A DNA stretch of 45,255 nt from a virus: positions 1-45,255 of IMG/VR virus record IMGVR_UViG_3300033183_000691; one strand, given 5' to 3'. Positions 26,127-34,012 of the stretch are shown here, piece after piece. The notes under the pieces were generated by a model. It did not search any database and was not told where the DNA came from. It saw only the letters and a list, made by a program, of their open reading frames with translations. Position 1 is the first letter of the stretch. Every line of letters begins with the position of its first letter. The position numbers and the translations under genes are program-made.

Positions 26127-26755
26127 AGCTTGGCATCGACATCACACCTGACCTCGTCGCCGTGATGGCCGCCGAGATCAAGGCCGGCGAAAAGGCTGTG
26201 AGCGTCGCGATGCGGGAAGCCGGAACGGACCTGAAATCCGCTTGGCGTGGGCAGATTACCCAAGCGGGGCTGGGCCGACGCTTGGCAAATTCGATCCGGA
26301 GCCAGACTTATCCAAAGGCTGGTGACAGCTTGAAAGCCGCCGCGCTCGTTTGGTCGAAGGCCCCAGAAATTGTCGGGGCACATGACACGGGCCCGCTGAT
26401 CCGCTCGAAAGACGGCTTTTGGCTGGCCATACCGACGGCGGCGGCCGGCAAGGGCCTGAAAGGCGGGCGCATCACGCCCGGGGAATGGGAGCGCCGCCGC
26501 GGGATGCGGTTACGGTTCGTCTATCGGCGCCGCGGCCCGAGCCTTCTGGTGGCGGATGGTCGGTTGAACAGTCGCGGGCTTGGCGTTGCGTCACGGTCCA
26601 AGACGGGCCGAGGCAAGTCAACGGTGCCGATTTTTCTGCTGGTGCCACAGGTGAAGCTGCCAAAACGGCTGGACCTCGCGCGGGATGCGGAGCGCGCGCA
26701 GGCGGCGGTGCCGGGGCTGATCGTGGCGAACTGGGTGGCCAGTCGAAAGAGTTGA
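26123..26755 (+). CDS. DUF6441 phage tail-assembly protein
   Basis: 210 aa from ATG 26123. The central pattern VWSKAPEIVGAHDTGPLIR, FWLAIPTAAAGKG and RFVYRRRGPSLLVADGRL matches DUF6441, found between head connectors and tail terminator in alphaproteobacterial phages. Probably a tail completion (gpZ-like) protein. The gene is GC-rich and contrasts sharply with the AT-rich island that follows. Confidence 0.82.
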   Translation: MKLGIDITPDLVAVMAAEIKAGEKAVSVAMREAGTDLKSAWRGQITQAGLGRRLANSIRSQTYPKAGDSLKAAALVWSKAPEIVGAHDTGPLIRSKDGFWLAIPTAAAGKGLKGGRITPGEWERRRGMRLRFVYRRRGPSLLVADGRLNSRGLGVASRSKTGRGKSTVPIFLLVPQVKLPKRLDLARDAERAQAAVPGLIVANWVASRKS

Positions 26756-26807
26756 AAATCCTTTCGACAACTGTTCTGCTTGGTACGTCAGCGTAGCGAG
26801 GTGAAAT

Positions 26808-27095
26808 ATGGTTGACCCCAATATACCCGAAGAATGGTTAACAACGAGACTTGTTTCCGGGAATACCAATGCGTTCGCTCAAAGTGAACGCGATGAAAAG
26901 ATCCGTGAGATAGCACGTGGATTTGTAAATTTGCGGTCCGAATGGGACGAAGTTTTTGGGAAAATTGGTCCGAACGACGAGATTTGGGAATTTGACAGTC
27001 CTGGAGATCATTGGGCGAGCCTTTACGGGCGCGCGGGAGTTGCTTTGGTGAGAGCTGGAGAACCAATAATAGGCATAGTTACCGAGATGAACTGA
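26808..27095 (+). CDS. Hypothetical cargo protein, 95 aa
   Basis: Unrecognised acidic protein with many Trp (EEWLTTRLV, SEWDEVFGKI, DEIWEFDSPGDHWASL) and no membrane segment. First gene of a three-gene AT-rich island inside the tail module. The ATG follows GAGG nine bases upstream. It is not needed for tail assembly in related phages as far as position can tell, so it is probably cargo (superinfection exclusion, immunity or host modulation are options, none shown). Confidence 0.65.
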   Translation: MVDPNIPEEWLTTRLVSGNTNAFAQSERDEKIREIARGFVNLRSEWDEVFGKIGPNDEIWEFDSPGDHWASLYGRAGVALVRAGEPIIGIVTEMN

Positions 27096-27589
27096 TGCCA
27101 AAAATTCTCGATAAAATTGGTCAAATGGATGACAATGCATTGGCGCGTTTGCTCGGTAATGCGCAAGCATTGTTGGAAAAAAACGCTGATAACAAGGATG
27201 CTGTTCTTGTTATTGATGCTGTACAAGATGAGTGGGCGCGCAGGTTACATCTTTTCCGTAAGGGCGACTACAAAGCAACTTCGCCCGAGCATGGTGTACT
27301 GTCAGTAGTAGGTTACAAGGTTGGGAACGATGGTGCGCCTGAAAAGCAGCGTAGATTAAAGCTAGACTACATCATGTCTGGTACTTTACCTCCCGTTGCC
27401 TCGCCTGCCTACATGGCTGAATGGGGCGAACCCAATACGAGGCAACGATACCGTAAACTTCATCGGGTCATTCGCGTTCTTGCATCAAGTGGGAAGAAGT
27501 TCCCAAATATGGAACTTGCCGTCCAGCATTGGGAAGATGACTTACTTTACATTGAAAAAAATTGGAGCAGCATCGATGCCCGAAGTTAG
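27095..27589 (+). CDS. Hypothetical cargo protein, 164 aa
   Basis: Unrecognised soluble protein from ATG 27095, directly after the previous stop. The N-terminus is helical (DDNALARLLGNAQALLEK), the middle has an EHGVLSVVGYKVG strand region, and the C-terminal helices are basic (RYRKLHRVIRVLASSGKK). The layout recalls small DNA-binding or nuclease-associated proteins, but no active-site motif is visible. The AT-rich codon use differs from the flanking tail genes. Confidence 0.65.
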   Translation: MPKILDKIGQMDDNALARLLGNAQALLEKNADNKDAVLVIDAVQDEWARRLHLFRKGDYKATSPEHGVLSVVGYKVGNDGAPEKQRRLKLDYIMSGTLPPVASPAYMAEWGEPNTRQRYRKLHRVIRVLASSGKKFPNMELAVQHWEDDLLYIEKNWSSIDARS

Positions 27590-27722
27590 ATTGCGCGCAA
27601 TTATTTTGGGTGCAGTATTTCTCTCTTTTGTGTTGATTTCACTTATATTTTTTCTCTCAGAAGAGACCTGCCCACCCAGCAATACAAACCTGGAATGGGA
27701 TACCTGTATCGTACGTTGGTGA
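27576..27722 (+). CDS. Single-pass small membrane protein, 48 aa
   Basis: Starts at ATG 27576, overlapping the previous gene by 14 bases, with GGAG just upstream. After a basic N-terminus (PEVRLR) there is one hydrophobic helix (about residues 8-28: IILGAVFLSFVLISLIFF) and a short outer tail with two cysteines (CPPSNTNLEWDTC) that could form a disulphide. Phages often use such proteins for superinfection exclusion; that is inference. Confidence 0.6.
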   Translation: MPEVRLRAIILGAVFLSFVLISLIFFLSEETCPPSNTNLEWDTCIVRW

Positions 27723-27747
27723 GGAAACGCTTTAAAGGCCCAGGATC

Positions 27748-28167
27748 GTGACTTCGCATAGAGAACAAACCCTCACCGCGCTGCACGCGCGGCTTTCGGC
27801 GCTGCCCGCCGCCGCTCTGCGCGGCGAGGTGCTGCCCGAGCGCGTCCCGGCCGAGGGGCTGCTGATACTGCGCGATGGCGAGCCGGGGGAGCCGGAGGTT
27901 ACCTTGTCGCCCCTGCGCTACCACTACCAGCATCGGGCCGAGATAGAAGCGGTCGTGCAAGGCACCGACCGTGATGGCGCTTTCGATATGCTGTGCGCCA
28001 GCATTGGCACGGTGCTCGCCGCCGATCGCACGCTCGGCGGGATCTGCGATTGGGTCGAGGCGGAGGCGCCGCAGCCTGTAGATCTGCCTGTCGAGGGCGC
28101 GGCCAGCCTGAAGGCGGCGGTAATTCCGGTCGTCTTGCACTATTCAACAGCTGACCCACTGGGGTGA
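27748..28167 (+). CDS. Putative tail terminator protein
   Basis: 139 aa. The segment EVTLSPLRYHYQHRAEIEAVVQG followed by a DGAFDMLCASIGTVLAAD helix fits the alpha/beta fold of gpU-like tail terminators; homologues in Rhodobacterales prophages are often misnamed acyl-CoA transferase. The start is GTG 27748. The last 23 codons occur again, altered, just downstream. Position between DUF6441/cargo island and tail tube supports the assignment. Confidence 0.7.
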   Translation: MTSHREQTLTALHARLSALPAAALRGEVLPERVPAEGLLILRDGEPGEPEVTLSPLRYHYQHRAEIEAVVQGTDRDGAFDMLCASIGTVLAADRTLGGICDWVEAEAPQPVDLPVEGAASLKAAVIPVVLHYSTADPLG

Positions 28168-28282
28168 CTTCGCGGCTAGCCTGAAGGCCGCGTTCGGCGG
28201 GACGACAGTCCACTGGACTGTCATCTCATCCGCCTCACTCCCGGTGGTGCTGCACTATTCCACGGCCGACCCGCTGGCCTGA
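28099..28282 (+). repeat. Partial duplication of the tail-terminator 3' end with a palindromic insert
   Basis: The 3' end of the tail-terminator gene (28099-28167, encoding AASLKAAVIPVVLHYSTADPLG) is followed by a second copy (28172-28282) encoding AASLKAA, a 15-codon insert, and LPVVLHYSTADPLA before its own stop. The second copy is in the +1 frame, lacks a start codon and differs at many synonymous positions. Its insert holds a 19-base palindrome, GACAGTCCA-C-TGGACTGTC (28204-28222). It looks like the leftover 3' end of another allele. Confidence 0.75.
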
Positions 28283-28306
28283 CCCCGACAACCCGAGGAG
28301 AACAAC

Positions 28307-29245
28307 ATGGCACGAGCCCAAGGGGCGCGAGCGCAGATGGCGCTTGCGTTCGAGACGACCTATGGCATGCCGCCAGTGAGCGGCTTCACCAGGATGCCAT
28401 TCGCCAGCACGACGCTAGGGGCCGAGCAACCGCTGCAGACATCGGAGCTTCTGGGCTATGGCCGCGATCCGCAGGCCCCGATCAAGGACGCGGTGACGGC
28501 AGACGGCGACGTGGTTATTCCAATCGATGCTGAAGCCTTCGGCTTCTGGCTCAAGGCTGCGTTCGGCGCCCCGACAACCACCGGCGCCGGGTCCTACACC
28601 CACGAGTTCCGCTCTGGAAACTGGGCACTGCCGTCGTTCTCGGTCGAGACCGGAATGCCTGAGGTGCCGCGCTTTGCCATGTATTCCGGCTGCATGGTCG
28701 ACAGCATCAACTGGCAGATGGCGCGGTCTGGGTTGCTGACCGCGACGGCCAGCATCGTAGCCCAAGGCGAAGCGATCGCCACGAGCACCGCGGTGGGCAC
28801 GCCAGCCAACATCGCGCTGAAACGCTTTGGCCATTTCAACGGGGCGATCACTCGGAATGGAGCCAATATTGGTAACGTTGTCTCTGCCGACCTTACCTAT
28901 GCCAACAACCTCGACCGGATTGAGACGATCCGGGCCGACGGAAAGATCGATGGCGCGGACCCGTCCATCGCGGCGCTCACCGGCAATGTCGTGGTGCGCT
29001 TTGCCGATCAGACGCTGGTGACCCAAGCGATCAATGGCGAGGCCTGCGAGTTGGAGTTTTCCTACACGCTGCCGACAGGCGAGATCCTGACTCTGACTGC
29101 CCATGCCGTTTACCTGCCGCGTCCCCGGATCGAAATTTCCGGCCCGCAAGGCGTGCAGGCGACTTTTGATTGGCAGGCTGCCAGTGATCCCGTGCTGGGC
29201 CGGATGTGCACCGTCACGCTGACCAATGACCGCGAGGATTACTGA
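28307..29245 (+). CDS. Major tail tube protein
   Basis: 312 aa, beginning MARAQGARAQMALAFETTYG, typical of alphaproteobacterial siphophage tail tube subunits. Central features are SVETGMPEVPRFAMYSGC and a repeated beta pattern; the C-terminal part (about 215-300) may be a gpV-type Ig-like extension. It polymerises around the tape measure. GGAG precedes the ATG. The stop overlaps the next start. Confidence 0.88.
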   Translation: MARAQGARAQMALAFETTYGMPPVSGFTRMPFASTTLGAEQPLQTSELLGYGRDPQAPIKDAVTADGDVVIPIDAEAFGFWLKAAFGAPTTTGAGSYTHEFRSGNWALPSFSVETGMPEVPRFAMYSGCMVDSINWQMARSGLLTATASIVAQGEAIATSTAVGTPANIALKRFGHFNGAITRNGANIGNVVSADLTYANNLDRIETIRADGKIDGADPSIAALTGNVVVRFADQTLVTQAINGEACELEFSYTLPTGEILTLTAHAVYLPRPRIEISGPQGVQATFDWQAASDPVLGRMCTVTLTNDREDY

Positions 29246-29613
29246 TGCTGCGCCTGAACCTGTCGAATGAACCGCGCTGGCTCGAACTTGGCCATGGTGT
29301 CCGACTGCTCGCAGAGCCGCTGACGACCGCCATCATGTTGGCCGCGCGCAGCGATCCGGCAATTGTCGCCGCGGCGGTGGAAGCGGACAGCGATGCGGCC
29401 CATTCCAATGACGATCTCGCGCGCATCGTGGCCAAGGCCGTCGCCCGGATCGTCGTGAAAGATTGGGACGGCGTCGGTGATGAGGACGGTAATCCACTTC
29501 CTCTGACGCCTGAGGGCATCGACGCCCTTCTGGAACTCTGGCCGATCTTCGAGGCCTTCCAGACAAAATATATCGCAGGCGCGCTTATTCTGGACGCGGA
29601 AAAAAACGTCTGA
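29245..29613 (+). CDS. Tail assembly chaperone, short form (gpG-like)
   Basis: 122 aa, starting at the ATG that overlaps the tail-tube stop. Mostly helical (AEPLTTAIMLAARSDPAIVAAAV, DDLARIVAKAVARIVV). It lies between tail tube and tape measure, the canonical place of lambda G. Its last codons contain the slippery heptamer A-AAA-AAC, so a fraction of ribosomes should shift to make the longer G-GT form. It should bind the tape measure protein and recruit tube subunits. Confidence 0.85.
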   Translation: MLRLNLSNEPRWLELGHGVRLLAEPLTTAIMLAARSDPAIVAAAVEADSDAAHSNDDLARIVAKAVARIVVKDWDGVGDEDGNPLPLTPEGIDALLELWPIFEAFQTKYIAGALILDAEKNV

Positions 29614-29648
29614 CCGCTCTCGCCGAGTGGGAATTCGGCGGGGGCGGT
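29601..29648 (+). promoter_or_regulatory. Programmed -1 ribosomal frameshift signal
   Basis: Heptamer A-AAA-AAC (29601-29607) is in the exact X-XXY-YYZ register of the upstream frame (GAA AAA AAC). Five bases later a 14-bp stem forms between 29613-29626 and 29635-29648 (ACCGCTCTCGCCGA with TCGGCGGGGGCGGT, G-U pairs included) around an 8-base loop. Zero frame stops at 29611-29613; the -1 frame stays open to 29945. Confidence 0.88.
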
Positions 29649-29945
29649 GACTACTGCGCGGCCTGTTCGGGTGCATGCCCGGACTGCCCAGGCCGCCTCC
29701 ATAAACCCGTAACCCTTGAGGGTTGGCAGGTTTGGGACCTGGTTCAACGCCTCGGCAGTCAGGTGCGTGTTGCGGGCAGCTTGAGCGGCGGTGCCGTCCT
29801 CGGTTGGGATATGGGGGCAGCGCTACAGCTTGGGGCAGCCCTTGGGCTTTCGCCCCTCACCGTCGCGGAGCTGCTGCCGTCCATTGAGGCGGTGATGGTG
29901 CGCAAGATCAACGAAACCCTGCAGGCCGGATCAGGCCTGACCTGA
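29607..29945 (+). CDS. Frameshift extension of tail assembly chaperone (GT-like)
   Basis: Read in the -1 frame after the slippery site this gives 112 residues, so the fusion is about 233 aa. It begins RLTALAEWEFGGGGDYC and carries a four-cysteine cluster (CAACSGACPDC) likely to bind zinc, followed by HKPVTLEGWQVWDLVQRL. It has no good start codon or ribosome site of its own before GTG 29763, which supports expression by frameshifting. In lambda the T part binds tail tube subunits while G binds the tape measure. Confidence 0.82.
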   Translation, partial: RLTALAEWEFGGGGDYCAACSGACPDCPGRLHKPVTLEGWQVWDLVQRLGSQVRVAGSLSGGAVLGWDMGAALQLGAALGLSPLTVAELLPSIEAVMVRKINETLQAGSGLT

Positions 29946-29993
29946 CCTCGTTTCCATTGGGAACGAGGTGTGCCCCACCAAGGAAATGTTCCG

Positions 29994-32435
29994 ATGGCAG
30001 AGAAACGTGTCAGCGTCCGGCTCTCCGCGACCGGCGGTCGACAAGTGCGCGCCGAGTTGGAAGGCGTCGGAGAGGCCGGGTCTCGGGGCTTCGGGCGTCT
30101 CAGCCGTGAAATGGAGCTCGCGAACGCCCGCATGGCCGCCTTCGCGCGCCGAGCGCGGATCGCGGCGACCGCTGCCGCAACTGCTTTGGCCGGTGCCGTT
30201 GTCGCGATGACCCGCTCAACCGTTGCCGCCGCCAACGAGATCGGCCAACTCAGCCAGGTGGCTAATGCAAACCCGGAGGTCTTCCAGCGCTGGTCAGCGG
30301 CCTCGGCCACCGTCGGCATCGAACAAGAAAAGCTCGCCGACATCCTGAAGGACGTGAACGACCGCGTGGGCGACTTCCTGCAAACCGGCGGCGGTCCTAT
30401 GGCGGATTTCTTCGAGAACATCGCGCCAAGAGTGGGGGTGACGGCGGACCAGTTCGCCAGGCTTTCGGGGCCGGAAGCCCTGCAACTCTATATCGACAGT
30501 CTCGAGCGGGCGGGCGTCAGCCAACAGGAGATGACCTTCTATCTCGAGGCGATGGCCTCGGATGCGACGCGGCTGATCCCGCTCCTGCAAAACGGCGGTG
30601 CAGAGATGACCAGGCTTGGCGCGCAGGCGCAGGCATTAGGCGCTGTTTTAGATGCGGACGCGATTGCCGCGATGCGCCGGTCCGAACTGGCGCTGGTCAG
30701 TATCGGCCAGGTCTTCGCCGGGGTGCGCAATCGGATCGCCGTGGCGCTGGCACCCACGCTAGAGGCCGCGGCCAATGCCTTTGTCGCGCTGGCCTCTTCC
30801 ACCAGCCCGATCAGCCGAGCCTTCGACACGGTGCTCGCCAATCTCGACCGGCTCGCGATCTACGCAGGCACCTTTGCCACCTTCCTCGCGGGTCGCTGGG
30901 TGGCCGCGACGGCGGCTGCCGCCCTGTCGGTGCGGGGTTTGGCTACAACGCTCGTGGTCCTGAAAGGCGCGTTGATCCGCACCGGAATCGGTGCGCTGAT
31001 CGTGGGCGCAGGCGAACTGGTCTACTGGTTCAGCCGGTTGGCGTCTGGCGCAGGCGGCTTCGGTGAAGCCATGCGGCTCTTGAAAGATGTCGCTGTCGAG
31101 GTCTGGGAACGGATCAAAATGGGGGCCAACGCGGCCGGGTCGCGTGCCACAGCCATGTTTTATGATCTCAAAGCCGATGCGGCGACCGGCATGGCTGGAG
31201 CCATCGAGAGTGTGGTCGCCTTTGGCAACACCACCGCCAACACCTTCGAGGGCGCGCTTTTGGCCGTGCGCGAAATCTGGTCGCGCCTACCGGATGTGAT
31301 CGGGGATCTGGTCTTCTCGGCGGCCAACCGCATGCTGGATGGCATCGAGGCCATGCTGAACGGCGCGATCCGCCGGATCGACGCCTTTACCGGGCGCATT
31401 CGCGACGCGTTGGCGGCGGTCGGCATCGAAACCACCTTTGGTCAGATCGGCGAAATCAGCCTCGGCGATATCCCCAATCCCTTCGCCGGGGCCTCCGCCG
31501 ATGCGGGAACGGCTGCTGCAGAGGCGTTTCGCCGAGCCTTTGAGGACAATCCGCTCACAGCTCCCGATCTTGGCCTTGATGGCATTGCGGCGGATGCACT
31601 GGAAACAGCCAATATTTACCGGCGTGCCGCCACAGACCTTGCGAATGGCGCGACGGCTCCACTTACCTCCTGGGGCGCGCTTCGTGACGCCGTTGCGGGC
31701 ACCGCCGAAGAAGGCGCGGCTGCGCTGGATGAGGCGACTGTCTCAGCAGATCGGCTGTCGGATGCCATGGCGCGCGCGGGAGGGGCTGCGGGCAGCGCAG
31801 GAGAACGGATCGCCACCGGTTGGCGTGCAGTCTCTGAATCTCTTCAGGCTTATGCCACCGACGCCCTGAACTGGGGCAAAGGCCTCGGCGAAACCCTAAC
31901 GGGCGCTTTCAGTGGCGCGGAAAGCGCGTTTCGGAGCTTTGTTGAGACCGGCAAGTTCGACTTCAAAAGCCTCGTGCGCTCGATCCTGGCGGACCTGGCG
32001 GTTCTGTCGTTCAAGCGCGCGGTGCTGGGGCCCATCGCCTCAGCGCTCTCCGGCATCTTTGGCGGCGGGTCCGTTGCGGCGGCTGTCTCGCATGCGGGCG
32101 GTATTGTCGGACTGTCCGGACATAGCCGCTCGCTGCCTGCGATGGCTTTCGCAGCGGCGCCCCGCATGCATTCCGGCGGTTTGGCGGGACTCCGCCCCGA
32201 CGAAGTTCCAACAATCCTGCAGCGCGGTGAGCGGGTGCTGAACCGACGCGAGGCGGCGGACTATGGCCGGGGCGGCAGTTCTGGCTCGGGCGTAACCGTG
32301 AACATCGACGCGCGCGGGGCGCAGATGGGCGTGGCTGAGCAGATCGACGCCCGCCTTCGGGCGGCGATCCCGGAGATCGCCCGCATCGCCAAAGAAAGCG
32401 TGGCCGATGGGCGGCGCCGGGGTCAGGTGATCTAA
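29994..32435 (+). CDS. Tail tape measure protein
   Basis: 813 aa from ATG 29994 (MAEKRVSVRL). Long Ala-rich helical protein with an N-terminal tape-measure start (GGRQVRAELEGVGEAGSRGFGRLS), hydrophobic segments near residues 50-75 and 290-350, and a C-terminal part with FKSLVRSILADLAVLSFKRAVLGP and HSGGLAGLRPDEVPTILQRGERV, typical of siphophage tape measures. Length sets tail length, here rather short (about 120 nm if 1.5 angstrom per residue). A GTG at 29970 could start it earlier. Confidence 0.95.
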   Translation: MAEKRVSVRLSATGGRQVRAELEGVGEAGSRGFGRLSREMELANARMAAFARRARIAATAAATALAGAVVAMTRSTVAAANEIGQLSQVANANPEVFQRWSAASATVGIEQEKLADILKDVNDRVGDFLQTGGGPMADFFENIAPRVGVTADQFARLSGPEALQLYIDSLERAGVSQQEMTFYLEAMASDATRLIPLLQNGGAEMTRLGAQAQALGAVLDADAIAAMRRSELALVSIGQVFAGVRNRIAVALAPTLEAAANAFVALASSTSPISRAFDTVLANLDRLAIYAGTFATFLAGRWVAATAAAALSVRGLATTLVVLKGALIRTGIGALIVGAGELVYWFSRLASGAGGFGEAMRLLKDVAVEVWERIKMGANAAGSRATAMFYDLKADAATGMAGAIESVVAFGNTTANTFEGALLAVREIWSRLPDVIGDLVFSAANRMLDGIEAMLNGAIRRIDAFTGRIRDALAAVGIETTFGQIGEISLGDIPNPFAGASADAGTAAAEAFRRAFEDNPLTAPDLGLDGIAADALETANIYRRAATDLANGATAPLTSWGALRDAVAGTAEEGAAALDEATVSADRLSDAMARAGGAAGSAGERIATGWRAVSESLQAYATDALNWGKGLGETLTGAFSGAESAFRSFVETGKFDFKSLVRSILADLAVLSFKRAVLGPIASALSGIFGGGSVAAAVSHAGGIVGLSGHSRSLPAMAFAAAPRMHSGGLAGLRPDEVPTILQRGERVLNRREAADYGRGGSSGSGVTVNIDARGAQMGVAEQIDARLRAAIPEIARIAKESVADGRRRGQVI

Positions 32436-32439
32436 AGTC

Positions 32440-33027
32440 ATGGCTATTCCTCTCTTGCCACTGACGCTCGTCTCTTCGCTCGAGCGGCGCTTGGTTACGT
32501 CGGTCGCCGAGGCACGCTCGCCCTTTACCGGCACGTCCCAGATCCAGGACTGGGGTGCGTCCTGGTGGGAGTACCAGATCGAAATGGCGGTGACTCAAGG
32601 GGCGAAGGCCCGGCGGCTCTCGGCCTTCTTCGCCGCCCTTGGTGGTTTGCGGGGCCGGTTCCTCTTCCCCGATCCTTCGATCGAGGTGCCGTTGGCGGCT
32701 GGCAATCCTTACGTCACTGAGGCTCAAGTCGCTGGAGCATCGACGCTTCGCACGGCCGGTTGGGGGCTTGGGCTGCGCGCTGGCGACTTCTTCCAACTGG
32801 GTTCGGATGCAACCACGCGGCTTTATCAGTTTACGGCGGATGTGACGCCTGTGGGCAGTGAGGCCACGCTCGCCTTCGTGCCGCCGCTTCGGGCTTCCGT
32901 GCCGGTCGGCACACTGCTCGGCCTTGATGCTCCTTCGGTCCTGTTGCGGCTGACGGCCCCGGTCCCCTCGGTCATCAGCCGTGCGGATCAGCACCGCTTC
33001 ACGATCTCAGCGCGAGAGGCCCTCTAA
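32440..33027 (+). CDS. Distal/minor tail protein
   Basis: 195 aa. N-terminal TLVSSLERRLVTSVAEARSPFTG and WEYQIEMAVTQGAKARRLSAF resemble the distal tail (gpM/DIT-like) proteins after tape measures in alphaproteobacterial phages. Mostly beta. It overlaps the next gene by one base (TAATG). Confidence 0.75.
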   Translation: MAIPLLPLTLVSSLERRLVTSVAEARSPFTGTSQIQDWGASWWEYQIEMAVTQGAKARRLSAFFAALGGLRGRFLFPDPSIEVPLAAGNPYVTEAQVAGASTLRTAGWGLGLRAGDFFQLGSDATTRLYQFTADVTPVGSEATLAFVPPLRASVPVGTLLGLDAPSVLLRLTAPVPSVISRADQHRFTISAREAL

Positions 33028-33587
33028 TGAGCCGTGATCTCACCGTCGCCTTTGCAACCGCACTGGCGGATCAAAGCCTGCGCCCCGTCATCTTCTTCGA
33101 GGGCCAGTTCGCGACAGGCTGGGTTCGGATCTGGTCTGGCCTTGGGGCTGTGACTTGGAATGGACAAACTTGGGCCGGGGCTGGGTCTCTTCTCGGGCTC
33201 GGCTCCCTCGACGAAACCGGCGAGGTCGTGGCGGGCGGCACGGCTGTGTCGCTTTCCGGCGTGCCGCTCGATCTCGTGCAGATGGCGATCGATGAAGCGC
33301 GTCAGGGCCTGCCGGGTAGGATATGGCTGGGACTGCTGGCCGAGGATGGCAGCATCATCGCCGATCCGGTGCAGGCTTTCTCGGGCAGGCTCGACGTCCC
33401 GGAAATCAAGGATGACGCGGATACCTGCACGATCACCATCAGCTATGAAAGCCGCCTCATCGACCTGACCGTGGCTCGGACCTGGCGCTACACGCACGAA
33501 AGCCAGCAGGTGCTGTTCCCGGGCGATCTTGGATTTGAATATGTAACCGCGATCCAAGACAGGGAAATCACCTGGGGGCGGGGATAG
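33027..33587 (+). CDS. Minor tail protein (gpL-like hub)
   Basis: 186 aa, beta-rich, with GWVRIWSGLGAVTWNGQTWAGAG near residue 35 and TCTITISYESRLIDLTVARTWRYTHESQ in the last third, features of phage tail hub proteins in this gene order. Assigned from order and pattern. Confidence 0.75.
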   Translation: MSRDLTVAFATALADQSLRPVIFFEGQFATGWVRIWSGLGAVTWNGQTWAGAGSLLGLGSLDETGEVVAGGTAVSLSGVPLDLVQMAIDEARQGLPGRIWLGLLAEDGSIIADPVQAFSGRLDVPEIKDDADTCTITISYESRLIDLTVARTWRYTHESQQVLFPGDLGFEYVTAIQDREITWGRG

Positions 33588-33589
33588 AC

Positions 33590-33997
33590 ATGGCACGCGT
33601 TGACCACTGGGAACGTCTTCTCGCGGCAGCCATCGATACGGCGCGGGCGAAGCCTTTCGTTTGGGGCGTCCATGACTGCCCAACCTTTGCTTTCGAGACG
33701 CGCATGATCCTGACCGGCGGTGAGGATATCGCGTCCCTCTGGCGCGGGCGCTACACCACCGCGCTCGGCGGCGAACGTGTGATGCGCCGACTGGGCTGGG
33801 CCTCGCTTGAAGAAATGGGGCGCTCCCTTTTGGGCGAACCACGCCCGTCTATCTTTCTCGCCCAGCGGGGCGACGTCGTTTTGGCCGACACTGGCCTCGG
33901 CTTCGGCATTTGCACTGGGGCTTCGGCAGTCGGCATGGCGCCCGCGGGCCTCGTGACCGTGCCGCTGACCTCTTGCCGACTTACCTGGCCCATCTGA
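33590..33997 (+). CDS. NlpC/P60-like tail tip peptidase (DUF6950-like)
   Basis: 135 aa. The N-terminal WGVHDCPTFAFE holds the likely nucleophile Cys, and QRGDVVLAD matches the His-region strand found in NlpC/P60-type cysteine peptidases, although the expected His is not obvious. It lies directly before the tip protein, the place of lambda K, whose peptidase domain helps penetrate peptidoglycan. Catalytic competence is uncertain. Confidence 0.72.
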   Translation: MARVDHWERLLAAAIDTARAKPFVWGVHDCPTFAFETRMILTGGEDIASLWRGRYTTALGGERVMRRLGWASLEEMGRSLLGEPRPSIFLAQRGDVVLADTGLGFGICTGASAVGMAPAGLVTVPLTSCRLTWPI

Positions 33998-34012
33998 ACA
34001 CGGATCCACTCC

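Noticed and set aside
28142-28282. Possible programmed +1 frameshift extending the tail terminator
   Set aside because: No slippery site is evident at the first stop, and the second frame repeats the same C-terminus, which fits a duplicated remnant better.
32011-32994. 327-aa leftward open frame in the tail module
   Set aside because: Antisense to tape measure and distal tail genes; Arg/Pro-rich product typical of GC-rich shadows.
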